Source of the DNA: Tannerella sp.
Lineage (GTDB): Bacteria; Bacteroidota; Bacteroidia; Bacteroidales; Tannerellaceae
Assembly: GCA_031272655.1 (NCBI GenBank)
Contig: JAISTJ010000105.1
Location: 1 to 24,253, forward strand
Length of the DNA stretch: 24,253 bases
Direction: 5' to 3'
The translations under genes and the position numbers were made by a program. The notes under the pieces are model-generated. The model worked only from the letters and a program-made list of their open reading frames with translations. It was not told the DNA's origin and did no database searches. Shown here one piece after another: positions 7,551-15,983 of the stretch. Numbering within the stretch: position 1 is the stretch's first letter; each line of letters begins with the position of its first letter.

Positions 7551-10058
7551 ATGAAATATTTACTTTGCAGTTTGTTTTTTGTTTCGATTTCGGTCAGTAT
7601 TAATGCGCAGGTTACTTTCGGTAAAGCGCAGAAAATTAATGAGAAATGGGAATTTTTTCTGGGAGATAATGCGCCTTTTGACGCTCCTGCCGCTTCTGAG
7701 GCTGCTTTTCCGCCTTTTGGCAATGTCCCGAGAAGTCCGTGGCGGCTTGTTAATATCCCTCATGACTGGGGTGTGGAGGGGACGCTTAATCCTTCGCTTG
7801 CCGCTTGTACAGGCTACCTGCCGGGCGGTATAGGTTGGTACCGGAAAAATCTTGACATACCTGCTTCGCTTGAAGGTAAGAAGGTTTATGTCTATTTTGA
7901 AGGAGTGCAAAATAGAAGCGAGGTATATATTAACGGACGTCTGCTTGGAAAACGCCCAAATGGCTATGTGTCATTTCTTTATGATATGACGCCATACATT
8001 AATTTTGGTGGATCCAACGAGTTGACTGTCCGTGTTGACCACTCGCGTTTTGCCGATTCGCGATGGTACAACGGGTCGGGGATATACCGCAATGTGTGGT
8101 TGATAACCGCTAATCCGGTTCATATCTCGCCTTGGGGCGTTTTTGCATATACTAAGACGGCGTCGGAAAAATCTGCCGAGTTAGTTGTGGAAGTGGAGGT
8201 TGAAAACTCAAATCTTAACAAGGAGAATAACTCCCGTCATAGCGAAAGTAGTGAAGCTATCTCATCAAACCTTGTTAAGGTTGAAGTGCAACTTGTTGAT
8301 AAAGAGGGAAAAACTGTTGCATCAAAAAAAGAAACCCTCTCTACAGCACCCACAAGTGAGGCATTTTCTAAGAAATTCTTGCTAAAAATTCAAAAGCCTC
8401 ATCTATGGAGTCTCGAAACCCCATACCTATATACAGTCAAAACAATTCTTACTCAAAACGGCAATGTCATTGACGAATCAACCGTTCAAACCGGTTTAAG
8501 ACAGTTTACTTTCGATCCGGACAAAGGATTTGCATTAAACGGAAAATGGCATAAAATGAAAGGGTTATGTATCCATCATGATGCAGGAGTTCTTGGCGCT
8601 GCCGTTCCGAGAGAAGTATGGGAACGCCGCCTAAAAACACTCAAGTCGTTGGGCTGTAATGCGATACGACTGACGCATAACCTTCACAATCCTGACGTTT
8701 ATGAGTTGTGCGATGAACTCGGACTGCTTGTTATGGATGAGGTTTTCGACGAATGGGAGTTTCCGAAGCGTAAGTGGGTACATGGATGGAATGTTGGCGA
8801 GCCAGGATTTGACGGCGCCGCCGATTATTTCAACCAATGGAGCAGTCATGACCTTGCCGACGGCGTCAAAAGGGATCGCAACCATCCTTCGCTTTTTGCG
8901 TGGAGTATTGGAAACGAAGTAGATTATCCCAATGATCCATATACCCATCCGGTACTCGATGGCGGTAATTCGGGATTTACCCAAAAGGCATTCGGAGGCT
9001 ATAAAAAGGACGCCCCTGACGCCAACCGACTTGGCGGAATTGCAAAGCGACTTGCCGGAGTTATTAAAGCGCTTGATAAATCGCGACCTGTAACAGCAGG
9101 TTTAGCAGGTGTAGCTATGTCTAACGAAACAGAATATCCTTATGTTCTGGATATTACCGGATATAATTATACTGAAGACCGTTATGAATCAGATCATAAA
9201 ACCTATCCTAAACGAATAATTTATGGCAGTGAAAACCGTCACGACATGGCGGCATGGAAAGCAGTGCGCGACAATGAGCATATTTTCGGGCAGTTTCTTT
9301 GGACGGGTATAGACTATCTCGGCGAATCGGGCGTTTGGCCTGCTCGCGGTTTCTACTCAGGATTACTTGACTTTGCCGGATTTATCAAACCACGTGGCAT
9401 GTTTCGTAAAGCCCTCTGGAGTGAAGATCCGGTGATTTATCTCGGCACATATATCCCATGGGGTGGCGGGCGCAACCAGCAGCCCTCAATGGATGCATGG
9501 CCTGTTTGGAACTATGAAGATGGACAAACCATCCGCGTTGTATGTTATACCAATGCAAGAAAAGTACAATTATATCTTAATAATCAGCCTGTTGGTGATA
9601 GTCAAGATTATAATGACGAGACCGGCATAATATCTTGGGACGTGCCCTATAAAGCAGGCGTTCTGAGTGTAAAAGGCTATGACGCTGATGGAAAAGAAAC
9701 ATGTACTTATAAAATTCAGACCTCGCAGACGCCCACACAAATAGTACTCAAAGCATACAGCTCTGAAATATGCAAGAACCGCGGAGTAGCGCAGATTGAA
9801 GTGCAACTGCTTGACCTAAACGGCGTTCCGGCTGCGCTTGCCGATAATAACATCCTGTGTCGAGTGGAAGGACCCGGCAAACTTCTTGGCTTGGAAGCAG
9901 GTGATAATACAGACATGGGAAACTATCGCGATCCTATGCAACGAGCATTTCGCGGACGCATGATTGCATACGTAGAAGCGACCGACGAAGGCGAAATAAA
10001 AGTGTCATTTTCGTCTTCGTACTTATTATCAAGTACTTTGAGCATTTTTGCAAAATGA
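7551..10058 (+). CDS. Secreted glycoside hydrolase family 2 enzyme (beta-galactosidase/glucuronidase type)
   Basis: This is an 835-residue exported GH2 enzyme. The signal peptide is MKYLLCSLFFVSISVSINAQ. Domains in order are: N-terminal sugar-binding jelly roll (about 25-170, with NIPHDWG and GVQNRSEVYINGRLLG); Ig-like domain (about 180-315); TIM barrel (about 320-600, with NAIRLTHNLHNP and MDEVFDEWEF); a DUF4982-like domain (about 645-735); and a further beta domain (about 740-830). The acid/base is probably Glu456 in WSIGNEVDYP and the nucleophile Glu561 in YGSENRHD. It likely removes beta-linked hexoses from glycans in the periplasm, but the exact sugar cannot be read. The Ig-like domain carries a 66-bp in-frame palindromic repeat insert (8214-8279, about residues 222-243). 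It starts 9 bp after the putative anti-sigma gene and may share its transcript. Confidence 0.93.
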   Translation: MKYLLCSLFFVSISVSINAQVTFGKAQKINEKWEFFLGDNAPFDAPAASEAAFPPFGNVPRSPWRLVNIPHDWGVEGTLNPSLAACTGYLPGGIGWYRKNLDIPASLEGKKVYVYFEGVQNRSEVYINGRLLGKRPNGYVSFLYDMTPYINFGGSNELTVRVDHSRFADSRWYNGSGIYRNVWLITANPVHISPWGVFAYTKTASEKSAELVVEVEVENSNLNKENNSRHSESSEAISSNLVKVEVQLVDKEGKTVASKKETLSTAPTSEAFSKKFLLKIQKPHLWSLETPYLYTVKTILTQNGNVIDESTVQTGLRQFTFDPDKGFALNGKWHKMKGLCIHHDAGVLGAAVPREVWERRLKTLKSLGCNAIRLTHNLHNPDVYELCDELGLLVMDEVFDEWEFPKRKWVHGWNVGEPGFDGAADYFNQWSSHDLADGVKRDRNHPSLFAWSIGNEVDYPNDPYTHPVLDGGNSGFTQKAFGGYKKDAPDANRLGGIAKRLAGVIKALDKSRPVTAGLAGVAMSNETEYPYVLDITGYNYTEDRYESDHKTYPKRIIYGSENRHDMAAWKAVRDNEHIFGQFLWTGIDYLGESGVWPARGFYSGLLDFAGFIKPRGMFRKALWSEDPVIYLGTYIPWGGGRNQQPSMDAWPVWNYEDGQTIRVVCYTNARKVQLYLNNQPVGDSQDYNDETGIISWDVPYKAGVLSVKGYDADGKETCTYKIQTSQTPTQIVLKAYSSEICKNRGVAQIEVQLLDLNGVPAALADNNILCRVEGPGKLLGLEAGDNTDMGNYRDPMQRAFRGRMIAYVEATDEGEIKVSFSSSYLLSSTLSIFAK
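8214..8279. repeat. 66-bp palindromic element inserted in frame in the GH2 gene
   Basis: The ends are a perfect 10-bp inverted repeat: CTTAACAAGG (8214-8223) and CCTTGTTAAG (8270-8279). One wobble and two more pairs extend it outward. Inside is a 31-bp core (8233-8263) with its own stem ATAGC/GCTAT. The core matches the intergenic copy at 20539-20569 (opposite strand) at 28 of 31 positions. The length is exactly 22 codons, and the core encodes roughly SRHSESSEAIS without a stop. Confidence 0.8.
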
Positions 10059-10103
10059 TTTGTACATAATACCGCATGTTTTGAAAAAAAAGTTTAAATT
10101 TTT

Positions 10104-10134
10104 CTTGCGAATCTGAAAGTGTTTTCTATATTTG
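10104..10134 (+). promoter_or_regulatory. Housekeeping promoter of the M16 peptidase gene
   Basis: TATATTTG at 10127-10134 fits TAnnTTTG. CTTG at 10104-10107 stands 19 bp upstream as a three-of-four match to TTTG. The position implies transcription starts near 10141 and rules out the upstream GTG (10119) as translation start. Confidence 0.55.
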
Positions 10135-10154
10135 CCCTCGAAATGAACGTAGGG

Positions 10155-13007
10155 ATGATACACTCGCTTTCTCAGGAAAAGAATTTGCCCGTATCTGCAA
10201 AAGTCCAAGAGTATGTTCTCGAAAACGGCCTGACTGTATGGTTGAATGAAGACCATAATCAGCCTAAGGTTTTTGGCGCAATTGTGGTGAATGCAGGCTC
10301 GAAGGACAGTCCGAATACCGGTATCGCTCATTATTTTGAACATATCATGTTCAAAGGGACGGAGAATATCGGTACAGTGGATTATGCCGCCGAGAAGGTG
10401 TTCCTCGACCAGATTGCGGAGAAATACGACCTGCTTGCAGAGACGAAAAGTGAAGTGCGCCGAGCCGAGATCCAAAAGGAGATCAACGACTTGAGCGTGC
10501 TTGCGGCTGACTATGTCATTCCCAACGAGTTTGACAAGCTTATCAGCAAGTACGGCGGCACCAACCTGAATGCGGGTACATCCTACGACTTTACCGTTTA
10601 CCACAACATTTTCGCGCCCCAGTACCTTGAACATTGGGCTGAACTCAACTCCGAACGGCTTATCAACCCCGTTTTCAGGATGTTCCAGTCGGAGCTTGAA
10701 ACTGTTTACGAGGAAAAGACCCGCACCGACGACATGATGTTCAATCAAGCTATGGAACGGGCTTTTGAGCTGTATTTCCATCCTCATCCGTACGCTTACC
10801 CCGTTATCGGCAGTGCCGAAAACCTGAAGAATCCGCGCCTGTCGGAGATGCGCCGCTTCTTCGAGAAGTATTATGTGGCGTGCAATATGGGATTGCTGCT
10901 GTGCGGCGATTTTGAGACCGAAAAGGCGCTGAGCGTGCTTTCGCGGACGTTCACCAAGATTCCGAAAGGCGAAAAACCTACAAAATACAAGATAAACATC
11001 CCGCCGTTCAGGGGACGCGAGAAACACACCGTGAAGATTCCCGTGCCGCTGATGCGGGTTATGGCAATGGGTTTCAGGGGCGCCCCCGCCAACCATCCCG
11101 ATCAGGCGGCGCTCAACATCGCGATTGCCATACTCAACAATCCCAACGGCACAGGCTATTTAGACCGTCTGATGGTGCAACGCAAACTGATGAGCGCCAT
11201 GGCGGGCGGCGAGTCGCTCAACGAAGCAGGGATGCTCGGCTTCATCATCCTGCCGAGATTGATGATACAGTCCTACAAGCAAGCCGAGCGGTTGGTGTTG
11301 AAAGAGATAAACCGCGTCCGCAACGGCGATTTTTCCGACGAGATGTTTGAAAGCATCAAGCAGGAACAGTTGCGGCAACAGATAACCGAGCTTGAAGATA
11401 TTGATTCGCGCAGCCAAAAGATGCTCCGCTTGCTGACGCAGGGTATAACTTGGGATTCGTATATCAACGAGCTGCGGCGAACGGAAGCGCTTACGAAGGA
11501 AGATGTCGTTAAAATAGCGAATAAGTATCTGACTAACAATTACATATTCATCAGCAAGAAGACTGGAAAATATCCTAAGGAGTATCTTCCCAAACCCAAT
11601 TTTGCGCCCTTGAAACCGAAGCATACGGATTCCGCTTCAAAGTTTGCCGCCCGCCTTGAGAAGCTGCCTGTTGAGAAAGCCATTCCCAGAACGCTTGATT
11701 TTGAGCATGATATACAGACTATTCCGTTGAAACCGCTTGCCACGCTCTACCTCGCCCGCAATCCGGTGAATACTATCTTCACGCTCAAAATGTCGTACTG
11801 CATCGGCACGCTCGAAAAGCCAGAACTTAAGATTCTCGCAAGCTATCTTTCGCTTCTCGGTACGGATAAATATTCGTTTAATGAATACCGCACCCGACTG
11901 CAGAGGCTTGGCGCTTCACTGCTTTTTGAAGCTAATGACAACTATTTCATGGTGAATATCAGCGGTTTTGATAAATATTTGGACGAAACGATGGTCATTA
12001 TCAACGAGTTCCTGACCAATGTGCGTAACGACAAAAAAAAATTCCGCAGCGTGCTTGACGATGCGCGGGTCGGCGAGAAGGCTTTCTTCAAATCAACCCA
12101 TAACTTGGCCGAAGCGCTGTTTGAGTATGTCAGGTACGGCTCCCTGTCGCAATATTTGCAGAAGCCGTCGTTACGAAGCATGAAGAGGATGAACGGCGAC
12201 GAGCTGCTTGAACTGTTTGCCGCAGTGCGCCGCGTGAAGTGCAATTTTCACTATTGCGGCTCTTTGGAGGCTCCTTCCGTTGAAGAAATTATCCGCAAAC
12301 GCATTCCGCTTGATAATATCACGACCGATACGCATATCCCCGTTTGGCGCGAGCCGATTGTATATGACCGCCCGCTGATATTCCTGTACGACATTCGCGA
12401 TGTGGCGCAAAACATCGTTTACAGCTACCAGCTTGCCAATCCCTTGCCAACGCCTGAAGAGAGATGCCTTGCGCGGCTTTTCTCGGAGTATTTCGGAGGC
12501 GGAATGTCGTCGCTTATCTTTCAGGAAATCAGGGAGTTCCGCTCTTATGCCTATCACACTTCGGGCGGGATCCAGATGCCGCCTTTCTGCCTTAACGACA
12601 AGCCTGCACAGTTCATTACTTTCCTGTCCACGCAAAGCGACAAGACCACCGATGCGATGAGCGTTTTGGAGACGCTTATCCGCCGTATGCCCGCTCATCC
12701 CGAAAAGATTGATCCTGTTATTCAAAGCATTATAAGCCAGATAAATAACGAGTATCCTTCATTCAGGGATATTTCCGTGAAAATATCCCGTTACCGCCAG
12801 ATTGGTTTCGACGCCGATCCTAACATTTATGTTGTGAACAGGATTAAGGAGTTGAATATCAATGATGTAATAAGATTTCACGAGGAAAACGTTAAAAATA
12901 AGCCGATTGTATATGCAATAGCGGGTAACTCATTGAAGATGAGCCTTTCCAAGATGTCGGCTTTTGGCGATGTAGTGCGCGTTCAAAGGGGGGATTTTTA
13001 CAGGTAA
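10155..13007 (+). CDS. M16-family zinc metallopeptidase (insulinase/pitrilysin-like)
   Basis: This is a single-chain M16 protease of about 950 residues with two M16 halves. The inverted zinc motif is HYFEH (His59, Glu62, His63 from this start). The downstream ExxxVxxE pattern, ELETVYEE, offers Glu187 as third ligand. The N-terminal sequence VLENGLTVWLNEDHNQPKVFGAIVVNAGSKDSP is classic. The second half lacks a zinc motif but keeps the conserved Arg-Tyr pair in EIREFRSYAYHTSGG that helps bind substrate. No signal peptide is seen, so it is probably cytoplasmic and degrades small peptides. The open frame extends to GTG 10119, but a promoter -7 element at 10127-10134 makes ATG 10155 or 10143 the likely start. 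It converges with the aldo/keto reductase gene, 14 bp away. Confidence 0.93.
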   Translation: MIHSLSQEKNLPVSAKVQEYVLENGLTVWLNEDHNQPKVFGAIVVNAGSKDSPNTGIAHYFEHIMFKGTENIGTVDYAAEKVFLDQIAEKYDLLAETKSEVRRAEIQKEINDLSVLAADYVIPNEFDKLISKYGGTNLNAGTSYDFTVYHNIFAPQYLEHWAELNSERLINPVFRMFQSELETVYEEKTRTDDMMFNQAMERAFELYFHPHPYAYPVIGSAENLKNPRLSEMRRFFEKYYVACNMGLLLCGDFETEKALSVLSRTFTKIPKGEKPTKYKINIPPFRGREKHTVKIPVPLMRVMAMGFRGAPANHPDQAALNIAIAILNNPNGTGYLDRLMVQRKLMSAMAGGESLNEAGMLGFIILPRLMIQSYKQAERLVLKEINRVRNGDFSDEMFESIKQEQLRQQITELEDIDSRSQKMLRLLTQGITWDSYINELRRTEALTKEDVVKIANKYLTNNYIFISKKTGKYPKEYLPKPNFAPLKPKHTDSASKFAARLEKLPVEKAIPRTLDFEHDIQTIPLKPLATLYLARNPVNTIFTLKMSYCIGTLEKPELKILASYLSLLGTDKYSFNEYRTRLQRLGASLLFEANDNYFMVNISGFDKYLDETMVIINEFLTNVRNDKKKFRSVLDDARVGEKAFFKSTHNLAEALFEYVRYGSLSQYLQKPSLRSMKRMNGDELLELFAAVRRVKCNFHYCGSLEAPSVEEIIRKRIPLDNITTDTHIPVWREPIVYDRPLIFLYDIRDVAQNIVYSYQLANPLPTPEERCLARLFSEYFGGGMSSLIFQEIREFRSYAYHTSGGIQMPPFCLNDKPAQFITFLSTQSDKTTDAMSVLETLIRRMPAHPEKIDPVIQSIISQINNEYPSFRDISVKISRYRQIGFDADPNIYVVNRIKELNINDVIRFHEENVKNKPIVYAIAGNSLKMSLSKMSAFGDVVRVQRGDFYR

Positions 13008-13021
13008 AAGTACATGTAAAT

Positions 13022-14038
13022 TTACAGCCATGTCAGGTAGTCATCGTAGTTTTTGCGCAGCAGTTTCGGAGTGTCGAGATTGTATGGGCAGCGGGCGCTG
13101 CATGAATGGCATTGGGTGCAGTCTTCTATCTTGCGCATCTTTGCCTGCACTTCGGGCGTCAGTTGAAATTCCGACGGCGAACGGCGCAGCAACAGCGACA
13201 TGCGGGCGCAGGTGTAAATCTCTATCCCTGCGGGGCAGGGCAGGCAGTAACCGCAACCGCGGCAAAACTCGCCTGCAAGTTCCTGACGCTCAGTGTTTAT
13301 GAATTTTTTTATCTTTTCGGTCATCACGGGAGGATTGTCTATGTATTCGAGAAACTCATCCAACTCTTTTTCTTTCTGTATTCCCCAGATAGGCAGCACG
13401 TTATCGTATCCGGCAAGGAACGCATAAGCGGCTTCGGAATTCGTTATCAGTCCGCCGGAGAGCGATTTCATTGCGATGAATCCCATATCGGCAGCCTTGC
13501 ATTTATGCACTAATTCGAGTTCTTTGTCGCCTGACAGGTAATTGAAAGGGAACTGCAACGTGGCGAACAGTCCGCTGTCTATAGCTTGGCGGGCAACGGC
13601 TATACTGTGGTTGGTAATGCCGAAATGACGCACTTGACCTTTATTAACTGCCTCTGTCATAGCGTTATACAGTCCATCTTCCCCATCGGGAAGCGGACAG
13701 AAGGGCGGATTGTGAAACTGATACAGGTCAAGGTAATCGGTTTGCAGGTTTCTGAGCGTCGTCTCAAGGTCTTTATGAAAATCTGTTACATTGCGAGCCA
13801 TTGATTTTGAGGCTATTATAACTTTTTGGCGCATGTCGCCGCCGAAAGCTTTGCCGAGTTTGACCTCGCTGTCGGTATAAAATCTTGCCGTATCATAGAA
13901 GTTGATACCGCCATCAAAGGCTTTGTGCAGCAGCCTGATAGCTTCCGCTTCGGAAATGCGTTGTATGGGAAGCGCTCCGAAGCCGTTCTTATTGACTTTC
14001 AGCCCTGTTTTGCCGAGTGTTACTGTTATTCTTTCCAC
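13022..14038 (-). CDS. Aldo/keto reductase with C-terminal 4Fe-4S ferredoxin-like domain
   Basis: The protein has 338 residues. The first 230 or so form an AKR TIM barrel with the catalytic tetrad visible as Asp49 and Tyr54 (NFYDTARFY), Lys78 (ASKSM) and His109 (YQFHN). The C-terminal region (about 240-330) has two cysteine clusters: Cys259/262/265/268 in CRGCGYCLPCP and Cys307/310/313/317 in CTQCHSCSARCP. These suit 4Fe-4S clusters. Bacteroidetes and clostridia have many such ferredoxin-linked AKRs, often annotated as predicted oxidoreductases of unknown substrate. It is the last gene of the ssb-gldE-PPTase operon and overlaps the PPTase gene by 13 bp. An NAD(P)H-dependent carbonyl reductase linked to an electron carrier is likely; the substrate is unknown. 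Confidence 0.92.
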   Translation of the reverse strand: MERITVTLGKTGLKVNKNGFGALPIQRISEAEAIRLLHKAFDGGINFYDTARFYTDSEVKLGKAFGGDMRQKVIIASKSMARNVTDFHKDLETTLRNLQTDYLDLYQFHNPPFCPLPDGEDGLYNAMTEAVNKGQVRHFGITNHSIAVARQAIDSGLFATLQFPFNYLSGDKELELVHKCKAADMGFIAMKSLSGGLITNSEAAYAFLAGYDNVLPIWGIQKEKELDEFLEYIDNPPVMTEKIKKFINTERQELAGEFCRGCGYCLPCPAGIEIYTCARMSLLLRRSPSEFQLTPEVQAKMRKIEDCTQCHSCSARCPYNLDTPKLLRKNYDDYLTWL

Positions 14039-14670
14039 GTCAGTATGTAATCTTCTGTTATTTTGTAGTTTATGTTAAAGACTTGATTGTATGGGGTTTT
14101 CGTTTCTTCGAGCATGAATGAACCTTCATCGGCTGGGAGGAAAGGGATGACATGAAGATGTTCTTTGAAGTCCACTTCCTGATGCCCAAGGGCTTTGAAG
14201 GCGGTTTCTTTGGCGCACCACAGGAGGGTGGCAAAATCCATTTCTTTGTTTTCTTTTGTTTTTGGTTGTTTTTGTTTGTTTGTTATTGTTTGTTCTTGCT
14301 CGTTTAAGAACCGTTCGCGGAGGCGGTAAGCGCGTGGGGAATGATATTCGATATCAATACCCGGCGCGGGCGTTTCGGTAAGTATCACTGCAGCAAAGCC
14401 TTTGGTATGGGAAATGCTGATATGTAAATGACTGTCAGCCAAAACCGGCGCCCCATCTTTATTATATATAATGTTCGCGCGCACGCATGCAATAGTTTCC
14501 GTTAGCAACCTTACGGCGAGCCATTCCTGCCTGCGAGTTTCGGATTTTATTGTAGATAACTCATTGATAATAAGCTCTTTAAAGCGGATTTGAGACAACA
14601 ATTCCTGCCAAGATTCGTCAATCTTCCAAACGCCGATAAGCGGCTTTTTTAAGGTGAGGGCGAGGGGCAT
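14026..14670 (-). CDS. 4'-phosphopantetheinyl transferase (Sfp-like)
   Basis: The 214-residue length fits the Sfp-type PPTases, which move phosphopantetheine from CoA to a serine of acyl- or peptidyl-carrier proteins. Signatures are SISHTKGFAAVIL (85-97), the Mg-binding GIDIE (Asp105, Glu107) and the WCAKETAFKALG block (Glu155, Lys159). Between FLNEQEQ and MDFATLLWCAKE lies a low-complexity run, residues 124-143, rich in Gln, Lys, Thr and Asn. It is encoded by six tandem 10-bp units and looks inserted at the loop before the catalytic helix. It overlaps gldE (TGATG) and the AKR gene, so all three are probably translated together. PPTase next to gldE recurs in Bacteroidetes as far as I recall. 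Its carrier protein is not in the window. Confidence 0.9.
   Translation of the reverse strand: MPLALTLKKPLIGVWKIDESWQELLSQIRFKELIINELSTIKSETRRQEWLAVRLLTETIACVRANIIYNKDGAPVLADSHLHISISHTKGFAAVILTETPAPGIDIEYHSPRAYRLRERFLNEQEQTITNKQKQPKTKENKEMDFATLLWCAKETAFKALGHQEVDFKEHLHVIPFLPADEGSFMLEETKTPYNQVFNINYKITEDYILTWKE
14241..14300. repeat. Six tandem 10-bp units inside the PPTase gene
   Basis: On the plus strand, five consecutive decamers (tttctttgtt, ttcttttgtt, tttggttgtt, tttgtttgtt, tgttattgtt) all end in TTGTT. The sixth is tgttcttgct. The total of 60 bp equals 20 codons, so the frame is kept. It encodes residues 124-143 of the PPTase. Confidence 0.75.
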
Positions 14671-15971
14671 CAGTTGTTTTTTTCGCTGTTGATGATGCTG
14701 AATTTTATCTTTAGCAGGCGGCGGTCGTCGGCTTCGAGTATGCGGAAGCGGTAGTTGCGGTAATCAATGACATCGCGGCGGTGAGGCAACGCTCCCGTGA
14801 TAGCGAGCATCAGCCCTGTCAGCGTCTCGGCTTCGTCGGTCAGGTCATTGAAGTCAGACGACGGGATGCCCGTCTCGCGGAAAAAGTCGTTCAGTTGCGT
14901 CTTGCCCTCGAAGATATAACTGCCGTCTGGCAGCGCCATAAACGAATGCTCGTCTTCATCGTATTCGTCTGATATATCGCCGATTATCTCCTCTATGATA
15001 TCTTCCATTGTAACGACGCCGGAAGTGCAGCCGAATTCGTCCACAACGATAGCGATATGCGTCTTGTTGGCGCGCAGTTCGTTAAGCAGGTCATAAATCT
15101 TCTTCGATTCGGGGACATAAAACGGCTCGCGGATAAGCGACTGCCACTCAAAGTCTTTGTGGCTGTTGAGGGCGGGGATAATGTCCTTAACGAACAGCAC
15201 CCCGCGCACATCGTCTTCATTATCCTTATAGACCGGCAAGCGTGAGTATCCGGATTCGACAATGGTGTTAACTACCTCATTAATAGAATCTTTCTGACTG
15301 AGCATAACCAAGTCGGTGCGCGGCGTCATTATCTCATTCGCTTTCTTGTTGTAGAAATGGATGATTTCTTCGAGCATCTCTTTTTCTTCATACATATCTG
15401 CCGGCGCATCGTTGGCGAGCGGCGCCTGATTTTTGCGGGAAGGCTCAGTTTCAGCGCTTTCGACCGGCAGGAAAGAAATCCTTACAAAGGGAGCGAATGT
15501 TTTGGTGATAAAACTGAGCATTGGCGCGGCAGTGCGGGCGGCGCTAATATTGTCGCTCCGGAACATTTTGGGCGCAAGTCCGCTGAAAATATACCACAGA
15601 AAAGCTGCGCCGGCGAATGAGACAAGATAGAGCGATGGCGTCCGCCACCATGTAAAAAGCATGGCGAACAACGGGAAGAAGAGGGCTGTAACAGTGATGA
15701 GTACGATGGCGCGGAACATCCGGCACGAGGCGTTCATCAGCCGGATATGATCCGAGAGGTATTCCACCGTGCGGTCGCGTTTTGAGTCGCTGTCTTCAAT
15801 ATGGCTCATATCATCCTGAGTAAGGGATGATAAAGCATGTTCGGCGGCGGAGACCCACGAAACGATGACGAGCAACGCTAATGCTGCAAGGCACACTGCT
15901 ACAAAGATGCCGGAAGAAACGGCAGGGAAAATTTGCAGCAGGCAAAACGAAAAGTAATCGTCTGATTCCAA
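14670..15971 (-). CDS. gldE: Gliding-motility-associated GldE-type CBS/CorC membrane protein
   Basis: This is a 433-residue member of the HlyC/CorC (CNNM) family. The N-terminal membrane domain has helices at about 17-40, 87-107 and 113-133. A cytosolic linker with EEKEMLEEIIHFYNKKANEIMTPRTDLVML leads to two CBS domains (about 210-335; VVDEFGCTSGVVTMEDIIEEIIGD is the end of the second). A CorC/HlyC transporter-associated domain (about 345-428) ends the protein. In Bacteroidetes the paralogue beside ssb is called GldE and supports GldD and gliding or type IX secretion; its biochemical role is unsettled, though relatives act in Mg/Co ion transport. It starts 12 bp after ssb and overlaps the PPTase gene. 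No gldD is seen. The porW/sprE gene at the right edge supports a type IX secretion context. Confidence 0.9.
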   Translation of the reverse strand: MESDDYFSFCLLQIFPAVSSGIFVAVCLAALALLVIVSWVSAAEHALSSLTQDDMSHIEDSDSKRDRTVEYLSDHIRLMNASCRMFRAIVLITVTALFFPLFAMLFTWWRTPSLYLVSFAGAAFLWYIFSGLAPKMFRSDNISAARTAAPMLSFITKTFAPFVRISFLPVESAETEPSRKNQAPLANDAPADMYEEKEMLEEIIHFYNKKANEIMTPRTDLVMLSQKDSINEVVNTIVESGYSRLPVYKDNEDDVRGVLFVKDIIPALNSHKDFEWQSLIREPFYVPESKKIYDLLNELRANKTHIAIVVDEFGCTSGVVTMEDIIEEIIGDISDEYDEDEHSFMALPDGSYIFEGKTQLNDFFRETGIPSSDFNDLTDEAETLTGLMLAITGALPHRRDVIDYRNYRFRILEADDRRLLKIKFSIINSEKNN

Positions 15972-15983
15972 GATGCTTACAGA

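Noticed and set aside
10119..10154. Upstream GTG start for the M16 peptidase, adding 12 residues.
   Set aside because: The TATATTTG -7 element at 10127-10134 lies downstream of this codon, so the mRNA would start after it.
13015..13026. Perfect palindrome TGTAAATTTACA between the convergent M16 and AKR genes, as terminator or operator.
   Set aside because: AT-only stem with no loop or U-run, and it overlaps the AKR stop codon at the 3' ends of both genes. Too weak to support a function.
14993..15262. Open frame on minus inside gldE and other frames of the CBS region.
   Set aside because: The gldE frame is clearly the coding one, with complete CBS and CorC domains; the other has no motif.
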